This document shows, piece after piece, positions 1-7,223 of a stretch of DNA of 16,559 nucleotides. Made by a program: the position numbers and the translations under genes. Positions within the stretch are counted from its first letter, which is position 1; every line of letters starts with the position of its first letter. Under the pieces are notes generated by a model, which saw only the letters and a list, made by a program, of their open reading frames with translations, did no database searches and was not told the DNA's origin. The DNA is from DASTGO01 sp035719045 (GTDB lineage Bacteria > Actinomycetota > Actinomycetes > Actinomycetales > Kineosporiaceae): the NCBI GenBank assembly GCA_035719045.1, contig DASTGO010000330.1, positions 1 through 16,559 on the forward strand. The letters are read 5' to 3'.

Positions 1-2
1 CG

Positions 3-563
3 GTGCCGGACTTCGACAATGCCGCCCTCACCGCGGTCCCCCGTCCGGCCCCGGTGGTCGCACCGGCCGCACCGCCGTCGGCCCCGACCCGCCCGGACCC
101 CGCCCCCGGGACCTCGCGCACGGCACCGGCCCAGCGGGTCCAGTCCATCTCCCGGTCCACCCGGCCCGCCCTGGCTCCCCCGAGCACTCCGGCGGCGGCC
201 CCCGCTCCGTCGGCCGGCACCGGGTCCGGAGTGCTGGCCCTCGCGGCCCGCTACCTGGGCGTCCCGTACGTGTGGGGCGGTACCACGCCACGCGGGTTCG
301 ACTGCTCCGGCTACGTGCAGTACGTGTTCGCGCAGGCCGGGGTCCGCCTGCCACGGACGGCCGACCAGCAGATGCACGCCGGTCGCCAGATCCCGCGCTC
401 GCAGGCCCGGCCCGGGGACCTGGTGGCCTTCGTGTCCGGTGGGCAGGCGTACCACATCGGGATCTATGCCGGCGGGAACATGATGTACGACGCCCCGCAC
501 ACCGGCTCCACGGTGGAGCGGCGCACGATCTGGTCGGGCGCGGTGGCGTTCGTCCGGGTCTGA
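3..563 (+). CDS. NlpC/P60-family cell-wall peptidase, C-terminal part (5' partial)
   Basis: This is the C-terminal end of a secreted-type peptidoglycan endopeptidase; the family cleaves peptide stems of murein outside the membrane. Counting from the GTG at position 3, residues 1-72 are a Pro/Ala/Ser-rich linker of low complexity. Residues 75-186 form an NlpC/P60 domain. The catalytic cysteine is in RGFDCSGY (Cys101), the catalytic histidine in AYHIGIY (His151), and a third polar residue is probably His166 in DAPHTG. No stop precedes the GTG in the two bases available, and no signal peptide is visible, so the true start almost certainly lies upstream of the window. The gene ends at a TGA and is followed by the hairpin at 647-684. 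The family call is firm; the substrate bond is not determined. Confidence 0.9.
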   Translation: MPDFDNAALTAVPRPAPVVAPAAPPSAPTRPDPAPGTSRTAPAQRVQSISRSTRPALAPPSTPAAAPAPSAGTGSGVLALAARYLGVPYVWGGTTPRGFDCSGYVQYVFAQAGVRLPRTADQQMHAGRQIPRSQARPGDLVAFVSGGQAYHIGIYAGGNMMYDAPHTGSTVERRTIWSGAVAFVRV

Positions 564-646
564 CGATCCCGGCGACAACCCGGACCGGCCGGAACTCCCG
601 ACGCCGGGACAGGATGCGGGCAACACGGCCGCGCCGCCCGGACGTG

Positions 647-684
647 GCGAAGGCCCCGACCCCAGCAGGGGCCGGGGCCTTCGC
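647..684. terminator. Bidirectional intrinsic-type terminator hairpin
   Basis: A 17-bp inverted repeat (GCGAAGGCCCCG plus CCCC on the left arm) has a 4-base AGCA loop and one mismatched pair. It lies between the convergent ends of the NlpC/P60 gene and the FAH-family gene, starting only 7 bases past the latter's stop codon. There is no clear U-tract, as is usual for actinobacterial terminators. It probably terminates transcription in both directions. Confidence 0.85.
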
Positions 685-690
685 CCCCCG

Positions 691-1602
691 TCACTGCGGA
701 TCCTGCACGGTGGACGGGTACAGGTCCCGAGACGGGGTGCGGATCCCCCGGAACTCCCAGTCCCCGCCGAGCGCCGTGGAGACGACCTCCTCGCTCTCGC
801 TGGGCTGCGCACCGACGTCGGTGCGGATCGGTGTCGGCCCGGTGACGATGTGGTTGGTCAACCGGCCCAGACCTTCCACCTCGACCTCGACGACGTCGCC
901 CGGCTGTACTGGCCGGGAGTTCGCCGGGGTCCCGGAGAACAGCAGGTCGCCGGGGACCAGGGTGATGGTGCGGGCGATGTCCGCGACGAGGTAGTGCATG
1001 TCCCACTCCAGCTCGTCGGTGGACGCCTCCTGCTTCACCTCCCCGTTCACCAGCGTGCGCAGGGTCTTGCCGCGAAAGTCCCAGCCGGTGACCAGTCCAG
1101 GCCCGACCGGGGCGAGGGTGTCGGATCCCTTGACCCGCAACATGGATCCGGCATCGGTGTCCCGGAAGTCGTGCAGGCCGTAGTCGTTGCCGATGGTGTA
1201 GCCCGCGATGTAGTCACCGGCCTGGTGCGGGGAGATGTTCCGGCAGGTGCGCCCGATCACGATGACGATCTCGCCCTCGTAGTTCAGCCACGTGCAGCCC
1301 TGCGGCCGGACCACCGCGCCGCGGTGGGAGTTCAGCGCGGTGATCGGCTTGTGGAAGTAGGTCGGGGCCGGTGGCAGCCGGGTCATGAACTCCGCGGTCC
1401 TGCTGGCGTAGTTGAGGTGGACGGCGATGATCTTCGTGGGCTGCACCGGCGGGAGGTGGACCGCCTCGTCGGCACCCACCTGTCTGCCGTCCGCGGCGAC
1501 CAGGGTGTCGCCCCGCCGGACCACCTGCACGGCGGCCCCGTCGAGCAGGATCCGGCGGAACTCCGTCGTCCCAAGGGATTCGGTCGGCCGGCGGGCGGTC
1601 AC
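691..1602 (-). CDS. Fumarylacetoacetate hydrolase (FAH) family protein, HpaG-like isomerase/decarboxylase
   Basis: A 303-residue enzyme with a short N-terminal region (about residues 1-55) and an FAH C-terminal domain (about 57-265). The divalent-metal site is visible: NYEGEI gives Glu109 and Glu111, GNDYGLHD gives Asp140, and Lys158 follows in the VKGSD segment. Family members hydrolyse, isomerise or decarboxylate 2-oxo/2-hydroxy-dienoates from meta-cleavage pathways. Since the upstream genes resemble HpaD and HpaE, the likely role is 2-hydroxyhepta-2,4-dienedioate isomerisation and/or decarboxylation of a ring-cleavage acid. The GTG start overlaps the stop of the dioxygenase gene by 4 bases (GTGA), so translation is probably coupled. 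It is the last gene of a three-gene operon. The family is certain; the exact reaction is inferred from context. Confidence 0.88.
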   Translation of the reverse strand: MTARRPTESLGTTEFRRILLDGAAVQVVRRGDTLVAADGRQVGADEAVHLPPVQPTKIIAVHLNYASRTAEFMTRLPPAPTYFHKPITALNSHRGAVVRPQGCTWLNYEGEIVIVIGRTCRNISPHQAGDYIAGYTIGNDYGLHDFRDTDAGSMLRVKGSDTLAPVGPGLVTGWDFRGKTLRTLVNGEVKQEASTDELEWDMHYLVADIARTITLVPGDLLFSGTPANSRPVQPGDVVEVEVEGLGRLTNHIVTGPTPIRTDVGAQPSESEEVVSTALGGDWEFRGIRTPSRDLYPSTVQDPQ

Positions 1603-2495
1603 GGCTGGTCCCTTCCGGCCCAGCCTCCGGCCGGGCGGTCGAACCAGAGGTGGACCTGGCCGGTCCCGACGGAGTTCTCGTACTCGCCGTACTGCCGCGC
1701 CGGAGCGGTGACCCGGTCCTCGCCGAGCGCCGCGATCATCATCAGGTAGTGGGCGAACCTGCCCTCGGGCCGGTGTTCCAGGAACTCCGGCATGGTCTTG
1801 AGCACCTGGGCGTGGTCGCCCGCCCTGAACCAGGACAGCCGCTCCAGGTCCGCCGCACGGGCCTGCGGGGTGCGGATGTGCCGGACGTCGCTGGCCTCGT
1901 GGTCGCGCAGTTCACGCAGCGGCCAGAAGGTGTGGCTCAGCGCGCCGGACGCCACCAGGACGACCTTCCGGTCGGTGGCGGCGATCGCCTCGCCGAGGGC
2001 CCTGCCCACCCGCAGGAAGTCCTCGGTGTCACCGGTCTGCACGGTCGACACCGACACCCACCGCTTGTCCGGCAGTCCCCGCCCGAGGAAGTGCCACAGG
2101 TTGAGGGTGGCGTAGTACAGCGGCAGGTAGTGGTCGTCGTTGGCGTGGATCCAGGTGCCGTTCGCATCGGCCCGGTCGGCCATCGCGACGGCCAGCTCCG
2201 GGTCGCCCGGCCAGTCGTAGGGGATCCGGCACATTCCGCGCGGAAGCTCCTCGGCGGTGAACAGCCCGGACCGGCGGTCCTGTGCGGTGACCACGGTCTC
2301 GAACGTGGTGAACCAGTGTGAGTCCAGTACGACGACCGTGTCGTAGTCGGCGGTCTCGAAGAAGTCCCGGCGCAACTGCTCCAGGCCGGGGACCAGGGTG
2401 ATCTCCTTGCCCTCGTTCATCTCCAGCCGCTCCTCCAGGGGAGCCAGCATGGTCGGGACGTGCGCCAGGAGCCCGGCGCCGACAACTTCACCCAT
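1599..2495 (-). CDS. Class III (LigB-type) extradiol ring-cleavage dioxygenase, homoprotocatechuate 2,3-dioxygenase-like
   Basis: A 298-residue non-haem iron dioxygenase of the LigB superfamily, which opens catechols next to the diol. Conserved positions are His12 (LLAHVPTM), His60 (VVLDSHW), the acid-base His188 (ASGALSH) and probable iron ligand Glu244 (HRPEGRF). The C-terminal SVGTGQV motif and spacing recall enterobacterial HpcB/HpaD from memory, so 3,4-dihydroxyphenylacetate is the best substrate guess. Another substituted catechol is possible. The chosen ATG overlaps the end of the ALDH gene by 8 bases. The frame stays open upstream to about 2888, but that extension lies inside the ALDH gene and does not resemble the family. 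It is the second gene of the ALDH-dioxygenase-FAH operon. Confidence 0.88.
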   Translation of the reverse strand: MGEVVGAGLLAHVPTMLAPLEERLEMNEGKEITLVPGLEQLRRDFFETADYDTVVVLDSHWFTTFETVVTAQDRRSGLFTAEELPRGMCRIPYDWPGDPELAVAMADRADANGTWIHANDDHYLPLYYATLNLWHFLGRGLPDKRWVSVSTVQTGDTEDFLRVGRALGEAIAATDRKVVLVASGALSHTFWPLRELRDHEASDVRHIRTPQARAADLERLSWFRAGDHAQVLKTMPEFLEHRPEGRFAHYLMMIAALGEDRVTAPARQYGEYENSVGTGQVHLWFDRPAGGWAGRDQP

Positions 2496-3966
2496 CGCCG
2501 TTCCATCCCTTCGGGGAGAAGACGCTGTTCTTGACGTCGCAGGAGAAGTCGAACGACCAGGTGCCGCCCTCGCGGCCGATGCCGGACCGGCCGTTGCCGC
2601 CGAACGGCGCGGACAGGTCCCGGACGAAGAAGCAGTTGACCCAGACCGTCCCCGCGGACAGCCGTGCCGAAACCCGTTCCGCCCGGCCCGGATCCGAGGT
2701 GACCAGGGTGGCCGCCAGGCCGTAGTCGGTGTCGTTGGCCATGGCGATCCCCTCCTCCTCGGCGGTGAAGGTCTGCACGGTGAGCACCGGCCCGAACACC
2801 TCCTGCCGGGCGATCTCCATCCCCGGGTGCACATCGGTGAACACGGTGGGCCGGTAGTAGAAGCCCCCGGTGGCCGCATTGAGGTCATGGTTTGGCCCGC
2901 CGCCGAGCAGGACGCGGGCCCCGTCGGCCACCGCCCGCCGCACGAACCCGTCCACCCGATCCAGGTGCACCGCGCCTACCAGCGGTCCGACGTCGGTGGC
3001 CTCGTCCCGCGGATCGCCCTGGACCACGGCGGACGCCCGCGCCAGGAACGCCTCGGTGAACCGGTCCGCGAGACTGTCGTGGACCAGGATCCGCACCGCG
3101 GCGAGGCAGACCTGCCCGGAGTTGTCGAACTGCTCGACAGCCAGGTCCACCGCCAGGTCGAGGTCCGCGTCGTCGAGGATCAGCAGCGGTGACTTCCCGC
3201 CCAGCTCGAAGGACACCGGGGTCACGTTGGCGGCCGCAGCCGCAGCGATCCGCTGCGCGGTGGGCACTGACCCCGTGAAGCTGATCCGGCGCACCCTCGG
3301 GTCGGCGACCAGCGGCGCCCCCGCCTGCGGCCCCAGACCCTGGACGACGTTGAACACCCCGGCCGGCAGCCCGGCCTCGGCGGTGATGTCCGCCAGCACC
3401 GAGGCGGTCAGCGGGGCCCACTCCGGCGGCTTGGCCACCACGGTGTTGCCGGCCGCCAGCGCGGGGGCGATCCGCCAGGTGGCCAGCATGAGCGGGGCGT
3501 TCCACGGGGTGATCACGGCCGTCACGCCGGCCGGGTCCCAGCTGACGTGGTTGCGGTGGCCGCGGGTGTCGAAGTCCTCGTGGTGCAGCGCGAGCAGGTG
3601 ATCGGCGAAGAACCGGAAGTTCATGGCCACCCGGGGCATCACCCCCCGGCGGTGGGACCGCAGCAGGGACCCGTTGTCCCGGGTCTCCAACTGGGCCAGC
3701 TGTTCCAGCCGGGCCTGCACGCCGTCGGCGATCCGGTGCAGGACCGCCGCACGTTGCTTCGGGGGCGTGGCCGCCCAGCCCGGGAACGCCGCCGCGGCGG
3801 CCGTGACCGCCCGGTCGGCCTCGGCTGCCGTGCCCCGCGCGACCTCGGCGATCACCTGACCGTCCAACGGGGACACGTCGTCGAAGACCTCGCCCCCGCC
3901 GACGCGCTCACCGCCGATCCAGTGCCGGGTGTCCACCGCCGTGCCCGCCACGTCCACGACGCCCAT
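2488..3966 (-). CDS. Aldehyde dehydrogenase, 5-carboxymethyl-2-hydroxymuconate semialdehyde dehydrogenase (HpaE)-like
   Basis: A 492-residue NAD(P)-dependent aldehyde dehydrogenase of full family length. Visible features are the TPWNAPL oxyanion-site segment, the general base Glu254 in FELGGKSP, the nucleophile Cys287 in NSGQVCLA, and the C-terminal PFGGNGRSGIGREGG motif. The ending after REGG (SFDFSCDVKN) and the NFRFFAD segment resemble HpaE and other muconic-semialdehyde dehydrogenases. Next to an extradiol dioxygenase, its job is probably to oxidise the ring-cleavage semialdehyde to a dicarboxylic acid. The ATG at 3966 has GGAGG just upstream. The frame continues to 4017, but that would start inside the promoter and operator. 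It is the first gene of the operon. Confidence 0.9.
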   Translation of the reverse strand: MGVVDVAGTAVDTRHWIGGERVGGGEVFDDVSPLDGQVIAEVARGTAAEADRAVTAAAAAFPGWAATPPKQRAAVLHRIADGVQARLEQLAQLETRDNGSLLRSHRRGVMPRVAMNFRFFADHLLALHHEDFDTRGHRNHVSWDPAGVTAVITPWNAPLMLATWRIAPALAAGNTVVAKPPEWAPLTASVLADITAEAGLPAGVFNVVQGLGPQAGAPLVADPRVRRISFTGSVPTAQRIAAAAAANVTPVSFELGGKSPLLILDDADLDLAVDLAVEQFDNSGQVCLAAVRILVHDSLADRFTEAFLARASAVVQGDPRDEATDVGPLVGAVHLDRVDGFVRRAVADGARVLLGGGPNHDLNAATGGFYYRPTVFTDVHPGMEIARQEVFGPVLTVQTFTAEEEGIAMANDTDYGLAATLVTSDPGRAERVSARLSAGTVWVNCFFVRDLSAPFGGNGRSGIGREGGTWSFDFSCDVKNSVFSPKGWNGDG

Positions 3967-3999
3967 GTGCCTCCGCCCTCCCGGTCGGCGAACCGCACC

Positions 4000-4033
4000 G
4001 ATCCATATCGTTCGCATCCGAACGGTATGGATC
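4000..4033. promoter_or_regulatory. Operator-like palindrome O1 (34 bp), upstream of the ALDH operon
   Basis: Two 15-base arms, GATCCATATCGTTCG and its near-exact reverse complement, are separated by CATC with a single mismatch. The core 4008-4025 is TCGTTCG-N4-CGAACGG, the same 7-4-7 architecture found at 4090, 4205 and 12009. It overlaps the predicted -10 box of the ALDH promoter, so binding should repress that operon. The binding protein is inferred, not shown; the MarR regulator at 12303-12911 is the first candidate. Confidence 0.75.
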
Positions 4034-4051
4034 GGGAGAGCACTCCGTCAA
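4022..4051 (-). promoter_or_regulatory. Predicted promoter of the ALDH-dioxygenase-FAH operon
   Basis: On the minus strand, TTGACG (4051 to 4046) is followed after exactly 18 bases by TACCGT (4027 to 4022), which fits the actinobacterial TTGACn-N17/18-TAnnnT vegetative pattern. The start codon lies about 56 bases downstream of the -10 box. Operator core 4008-4025 overlaps the -10 and initiation region. The promoter of the P450 operon has the same -35 box and spacer. Confidence 0.6.
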
Positions 4052-4089
4052 CCCCGGGCCGACATGCGCAGGAGCGCGCCCCGCCCATG

Positions 4090-4107
4090 TCGTTCGGCAG
4101 CGAACGT
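4090..4107. promoter_or_regulatory. Operator-like palindrome O2 in the ALDH/GS intergenic region
   Basis: TCGTTCG-GCAG-CGAACGT has perfect CGTTCG/CGAACG arms around a 4-base spacer. It lies about 40 bases upstream of the ALDH -35 box and about 85 bases upstream of the GS -10 candidate. It could assist looping or cooperative binding between O1 and O3. Confidence 0.7.
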
Positions 4108-4192
4108 AGGAGCCGCGACCGGTCCGGTCAACCATTCCCCGCACCGAAAAGGAAAACTGCGCCCCCCTCTACCGAATGCACCGCGAAGCGCC

Positions 4193-4198
4193 TATGTT
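4193..4198 (+). promoter_or_regulatory. Candidate -10 box of the GS-like gene promoter
   Basis: TATGTT lies 54 bases upstream of the chosen GTG. No good -35 hexamer is seen at the right distance (CTACCG around 4169-4174 is the nearest). Initiation from here would fall at about 4205, exactly where the third palindrome begins. Confidence 0.4.
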
Positions 4199-4204
4199 GA
4201 GCCA

Positions 4205-4222
4205 TTGTTCGGAGGCAAACGA
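4205..4222. promoter_or_regulatory. Operator-like palindrome O3 at the presumed start of GS transcription
   Basis: TTGTTCG-GAGG-CAAACGA differs from the P450 operator (TCGTTCG-GAGG-CGAACGA) by one base per arm. It shares the same central GAGG and the same ACA on its right side. Position just after the -10 candidate suggests repression by blocking initiation. Confidence 0.7.
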
Positions 4223-4252
4223 CACCGGAGCGAAGCCGAGAGGCGGCGGACC

Positions 4253-5620
4253 GTGCCCATCTCACCGAAGCCCACCCCGTCGGACGAGCAGGTTGTCGAC
4301 CTTGTCCGTGGCCTGCGGGCCCGCGGCATCGACGTCGTCCGGGTCTCCTACCCCGACCTGATCGGGACCGACCGCGGACGCGACGTCCTGATCGACGAGC
4401 TGCCGTCCGTGCTGGAGCACGGGATGGCCTTCTGCCGCGCGGTCTTCCACACCACCCCCCGGGGTGATGTGGTCCCGGTGCAGGGCGGTCTGGCCGAAGG
4501 CCTGCCGGACGTGAAGGTCGTGCCGGACCTGACCACCCTGACCGACCTGCCGTGGGAACCGGGGGCCGCCTGGTGCCTGAGCGACACCCACGTGCACGAC
4601 GGCGGACCGGCTCCGGAGTCCCCGCGCGAGGTGGCCCGGCAGGTGGCGGACCGGCTGTCGCGGCTCGGACTGTCCGCGGTGATCGGTCCCGAACTGGAGT
4701 TCTTCGTCTGCGAGCCGGACCCGTCCGGCCCCTGGGGCTGGAAGCGGTACGCGGACGAGCCGGGCAACGTCTACGTGGTGGGCCGCAAGGGCGACCCGCG
4801 TGGCCTGCTGCTGTCCATGCTGCGGAATCTGCGCGAGGCCCGGCTGCACGTGACCGCCGCCAACCACGAGTTCTGCCCCGGGCAGTTCGAGATCAACCTC
4901 GGCCACTCCGGACTGGTCGATGCCGCCGACCGGGCCTTCCGGATGAAGTCCGCCGTTCAGGAGATCGCCCGGCGCGAGGGGCTGCTGGCCACCTTCATGG
5001 CCAAACCGTTCGGTGACGAGGGCGGCAGCGGATTCCACCTGCACCTGTCCCTGGTGGACGGCAGCGGCGTCAACGTCTTCGGCGACGAGGCCGGTGCCGA
5101 CGGGCTGTCCAAGGTGGGCCGGGCCGCCGTCGCGGGTGTCCTGCAGCACGCCCCGGCACTCGCCGCGCTGCTCAACCCGACGATCAACTCCTACAAGCGG
5201 TTCGGCCCGGACACCCTCGCCCCGTGGCTGATCGACTGGGGGCTCGACAACCGCAGCGCGATGGTCCGGATCCCCCCGGAGCGCGGGCAGGCCAGCCGGA
5301 TGGAGGTGCGGCTGGGCGACGCCACGGCCAACCCGTACCTGGCGATGGCGGCCGTCGGTGCGGCGGTGTACCTCGGGGTGCGCGACCTGGCCGAGCCGCC
5401 GGCACCGCTGGAGGGTTACGGCTACGACCCGGCCTGCGCCCCCCTGCTCCCGCAGAGCCTGGGCGACGCACTCGCCGCCCTCGAGCGGGACAAGGCGCTG
5501 GTCGAGGTGCTCGGGGAGTACTTCGTCGGCTCGTTCGTCGCCTACAAGCGCAATGAGCTCGAACGGTTCTCCCGGGCCGTCACCGACTGGGAGTTCCGTG
5601 AGTACGCCTACCACCTGTAA
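4253..5620 (+). CDS. Glutamine synthetase-family ligase (probable gamma-glutamyl-amine synthetase type)
   Basis: A 455-residue GS-fold enzyme. Family motifs appear in order: GPELEFF (metal ligands Glu147 and Glu149), NHEFCPGQFEI (Glu206, Glu213), KPFGDEGGSGFHLH (about 251-264), NPTINSYKR (308-316), and RMEVRLGDATANPYLAMAA with Glu351 and Arg353. The N-terminal beta-grasp lacks the FDGSS loop whose aspartate binds ammonium in housekeeping GS. The NLYDLP-type adenylylation tyrosine site is also absent. This favours the PuuA/IpuC/GlnA3-GlnA4 group, which joins glutamate to amines, over ammonia assimilation. The GTG start is preceded by a GGCGG stretch; in-frame upstream starts would run through three operators. 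It is divergent from the ALDH operon and shares operators with it and with the P450. The amine acceptor is unknown. Confidence 0.85.
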   Translation: MPISPKPTPSDEQVVDLVRGLRARGIDVVRVSYPDLIGTDRGRDVLIDELPSVLEHGMAFCRAVFHTTPRGDVVPVQGGLAEGLPDVKVVPDLTTLTDLPWEPGAAWCLSDTHVHDGGPAPESPREVARQVADRLSRLGLSAVIGPELEFFVCEPDPSGPWGWKRYADEPGNVYVVGRKGDPRGLLLSMLRNLREARLHVTAANHEFCPGQFEINLGHSGLVDAADRAFRMKSAVQEIARREGLLATFMAKPFGDEGGSGFHLHLSLVDGSGVNVFGDEAGADGLSKVGRAAVAGVLQHAPALAALLNPTINSYKRFGPDTLAPWLIDWGLDNRSAMVRIPPERGQASRMEVRLGDATANPYLAMAAVGAAVYLGVRDLAEPPAPLEGYGYDPACAPLLPQSLGDALAALERDKALVEVLGEYFVGSFVAYKRNELERFSRAVTDWEFREYAYHL

Positions 5621-5624
5621 GCCC

Positions 5625-6455
5625 TCAGGACGGCGGGTCCAGGAGGCCGACCCCGGCCAGGATCGGTGCCGTGGTCTTTCCGTTGCCGGTGCGCCGCCAG
5701 GCGTCGGCATTCACCAGGCCGGGCGGCATCAGCTCCAGCCCGTCGAACCAGGACGCCACCTGCCCCCGGGTGCGTGGCACGAACGGGGCGGTGGTCTCGG
5801 AGTAGATCTGCGCGCCGTTCCTGGTCGCGGCGCCGACCATGCCGTCGCCGTCGTCGATCACATGCGTCACCACGAGCGCGCTCCCGGGCGCCATCGCGTC
5901 CCGGAACCCGGCCACGACCCGGGCCGGGTCCTCCTCGTCGGTGACGAAGTGCAGGACCGCGACCATGATCACCGCCACCGGGCGGGTGAAGTCCAGACGC
6001 CCACGCACGCCCGGGTCGGACAGGATCGCCTGGGGGTCACGCAGGTCGCCCTCGACCACGGTCGTGTGCGCGTTGTCGGCCAGCAGTGCGCGGGCGTGTG
6101 TCAGCACGACCGGGTCGGTGTCCACATACACCGTGCGCGCTCCGGGATTGACCCGGCCCGCGATCTCGTGGACGTTCTGCGCGGTCGGCAGCCCGCTGCC
6201 CAGGTCCAGGAACTGGTCGATGCCGGACCCGGCCAGGAACGCCACCGCCCTGCGCAGGAACGCCCGGTTCGCCCGCACCCCCGCCACGACCAGCGGCTGC
6301 GCCTGCACCAGACGGGCGGCGAGGTCACGGTCGGCCTTGAAGTTGTCCTTCCCGCCCAGCAGGTAGTCGTACACCCGTGCCACGTTCGGCCGGGCCGGCA
6401 CCTCCCCCGCAGAGGGCAGTCCCTGCGGGTCGATCGGGCCGCTCCCGCCGCCCAT
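5625..6455 (-). CDS. SAM-dependent methyltransferase, Methyltransf_19 (DUF574) family
   Basis: A 276-residue protein with the hallmark N-terminal motif PNVARVYDYLLGGKDNF (about 23-39) and the SAM-binding QFLDLGSGLPT (81-91). VYVDTDPVVL (motif II-like) and VVEGDLRDP follow. The family is abundant in actinomycetes and its substrates are mostly unknown. The start chosen is the ATG just before GGGSGPIDP. That ATG overlaps the TGA of the upstream gene (TGATG), indicating translational coupling. The 3' end is only 4 bases from the convergent GS-like gene, with no room for a terminator between them. It is probably part of a regulatory module with the resolvase-like gene and the XRE regulator rather than of the catabolic pathway. 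Confidence 0.88.
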   Translation of the reverse strand: MGGGSGPIDPQGLPSAGEVPARPNVARVYDYLLGGKDNFKADRDLAARLVQAQPLVVAGVRANRAFLRRAVAFLAGSGIDQFLDLGSGLPTAQNVHEIAGRVNPGARTVYVDTDPVVLTHARALLADNAHTTVVEGDLRDPQAILSDPGVRGRLDFTRPVAVIMVAVLHFVTDEEDPARVVAGFRDAMAPGSALVVTHVIDDGDGMVGAATRNGAQIYSETTAPFVPRTRGQVASWFDGLELMPPGLVNADAWRRTGNGKTTAPILAGVGLLDPPS

Positions 6456-6829
6456 CAGCCCCGCCCCCGAGCGCCCGACTCCACCGTCAGCACCGGCCCG
6501 ACCGTCAGCACCGCCGACCGCAGGTACCGCTGCGCGGCACGCTGATCCGCTCCCGCCAGGCACCGGACATGCGTCAGATGGCCCATGTCCGGGACCACCA
6601 CCCCGACCACACCGTCCCGGCGCAGGTACTCCGCGAGCCCGTACAGGCCCCGCTCATCCCGCCCCCGGACATCCGTGAACACCGACCCCAAGGCGTAACC
6701 CTCACTCTGCGCCCACGCCGCGAACGACTCCCGCCACTCCAGCAGCAGGCCCTCCGCGGCCTCGGGGCGTGCATGGGCAGGCACCGCCGCATATCCCGCC
6801 ACCACCGGCCGCACCCCGGACCCCGTCAC
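6455..6829 (-). CDS. Small resolvase-fold protein lacking the catalytic serine (putative regulatory protein)
   Basis: A 124-residue protein if translation starts at the GTG at 6829; a GTG at 6916 is an alternative adding 29 residues. The opening VVAGYAAVPAHARPEAAE resembles the first strand of serine-recombinase N-terminal domains (GYARVST), but the catalytic serine position is proline. Later segments (EGYALGSVFTD, GLYGLAEYLRRDGVVGVVVPDMGHL) match the rest of the fold. No DNA-binding or recombinase domain follows, so site-specific recombination is unlikely. Similar short proteins occur in actinomycetes, in my recollection near XRE regulators. It is coupled to the downstream methyltransferase gene by TGATG. 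The fold assignment is moderate and the function is unknown. Confidence 0.6.
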   Translation of the reverse strand: MTGSGVRPVVAGYAAVPAHARPEAAEGLLLEWRESFAAWAQSEGYALGSVFTDVRGRDERGLYGLAEYLRRDGVVGVVVPDMGHLTHVRCLAGADQRAAQRYLRSAVLTVGPVLTVESGARGRG

Positions 6830-7223
6830 CAGCCCACCGCCGGCGGCCGTCGGTGCTCTCCCGGCCGTTCCCCGCGCCTGTTCGCTGGTGGGCGGTACCG
6901 GCGACGGGCAGGACACCTCACGCCGCCGATACCACCGATCATGGGGTGACCACCCCTCGGTCTCGCATGGGGTTTCTTCCCTTCGCTTGACCAGGTGCTT
7001 CACCGGCAACGGCTGCTCGCACCCCTGCCCGCCTCCACCCTGGCCGACGGACACAGCCCACGGCCATGATCAAGGGCGCATGATTCACCATGCACTCCTC
7101 GCATTCCTTGGCCGTTCCGCCGGGCCGAGCACCAGCGGGTATGCGTCCGGCGCATACGGAACCTCTACGCACGCACCCTTCGCCTACACTGCAGGAGCGA
7201 AGCATGATCCAGATGCGGGGAGC
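6830..7223. other. Intergenic region between the resolvase-like gene and the divergent XRE regulator
   Basis: About 390 bases without a convincing gene. It contains the short inverted repeat GGGGTG-AC-CACCCC (6943-6956). A -10-like TACACT (7185-7190) is followed by AGGAG (7193-7197) and an ATG at 7204. That ATG opens only a 61-codon frame that overlaps the regulator gene and does not look like a conserved protein. Part of the region could be the N-terminal extension of the minus-strand resolvase-like gene. No RNA gene is evident. Confidence 0.45.

Noticed and set aside
2496..2888. Upstream extension of the dioxygenase reading frame
   Set aside because: It lies entirely inside the ALDH gene, has no family similarity, and the internal ATG at 2495 aligns with the expected N-terminus of LigB-type enzymes.
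3929..4252. Upstream extension of the GS-like reading frame
   Set aside because: It would translate through promoters and three palindromes, and the GS family begins at about the GTG at 4253.
4253..5620. Housekeeping glutamine synthetase GlnA
   Set aside because: It lacks the FDGSS ammonium-site loop and adenylylation site, and its promoter carries the catabolic operators.
6455..6829. Active serine recombinase or mobile element marker
   Set aside because: The catalytic serine is replaced by proline, no recombinase or DNA-binding domain follows, and no terminal repeats are seen nearby.
6888..7223. Upstream extension of the XRE regulator
   Set aside because: The translated sequence is low in conservation signals, and XRE-TPR regulators begin shortly before the FW-HP segment.
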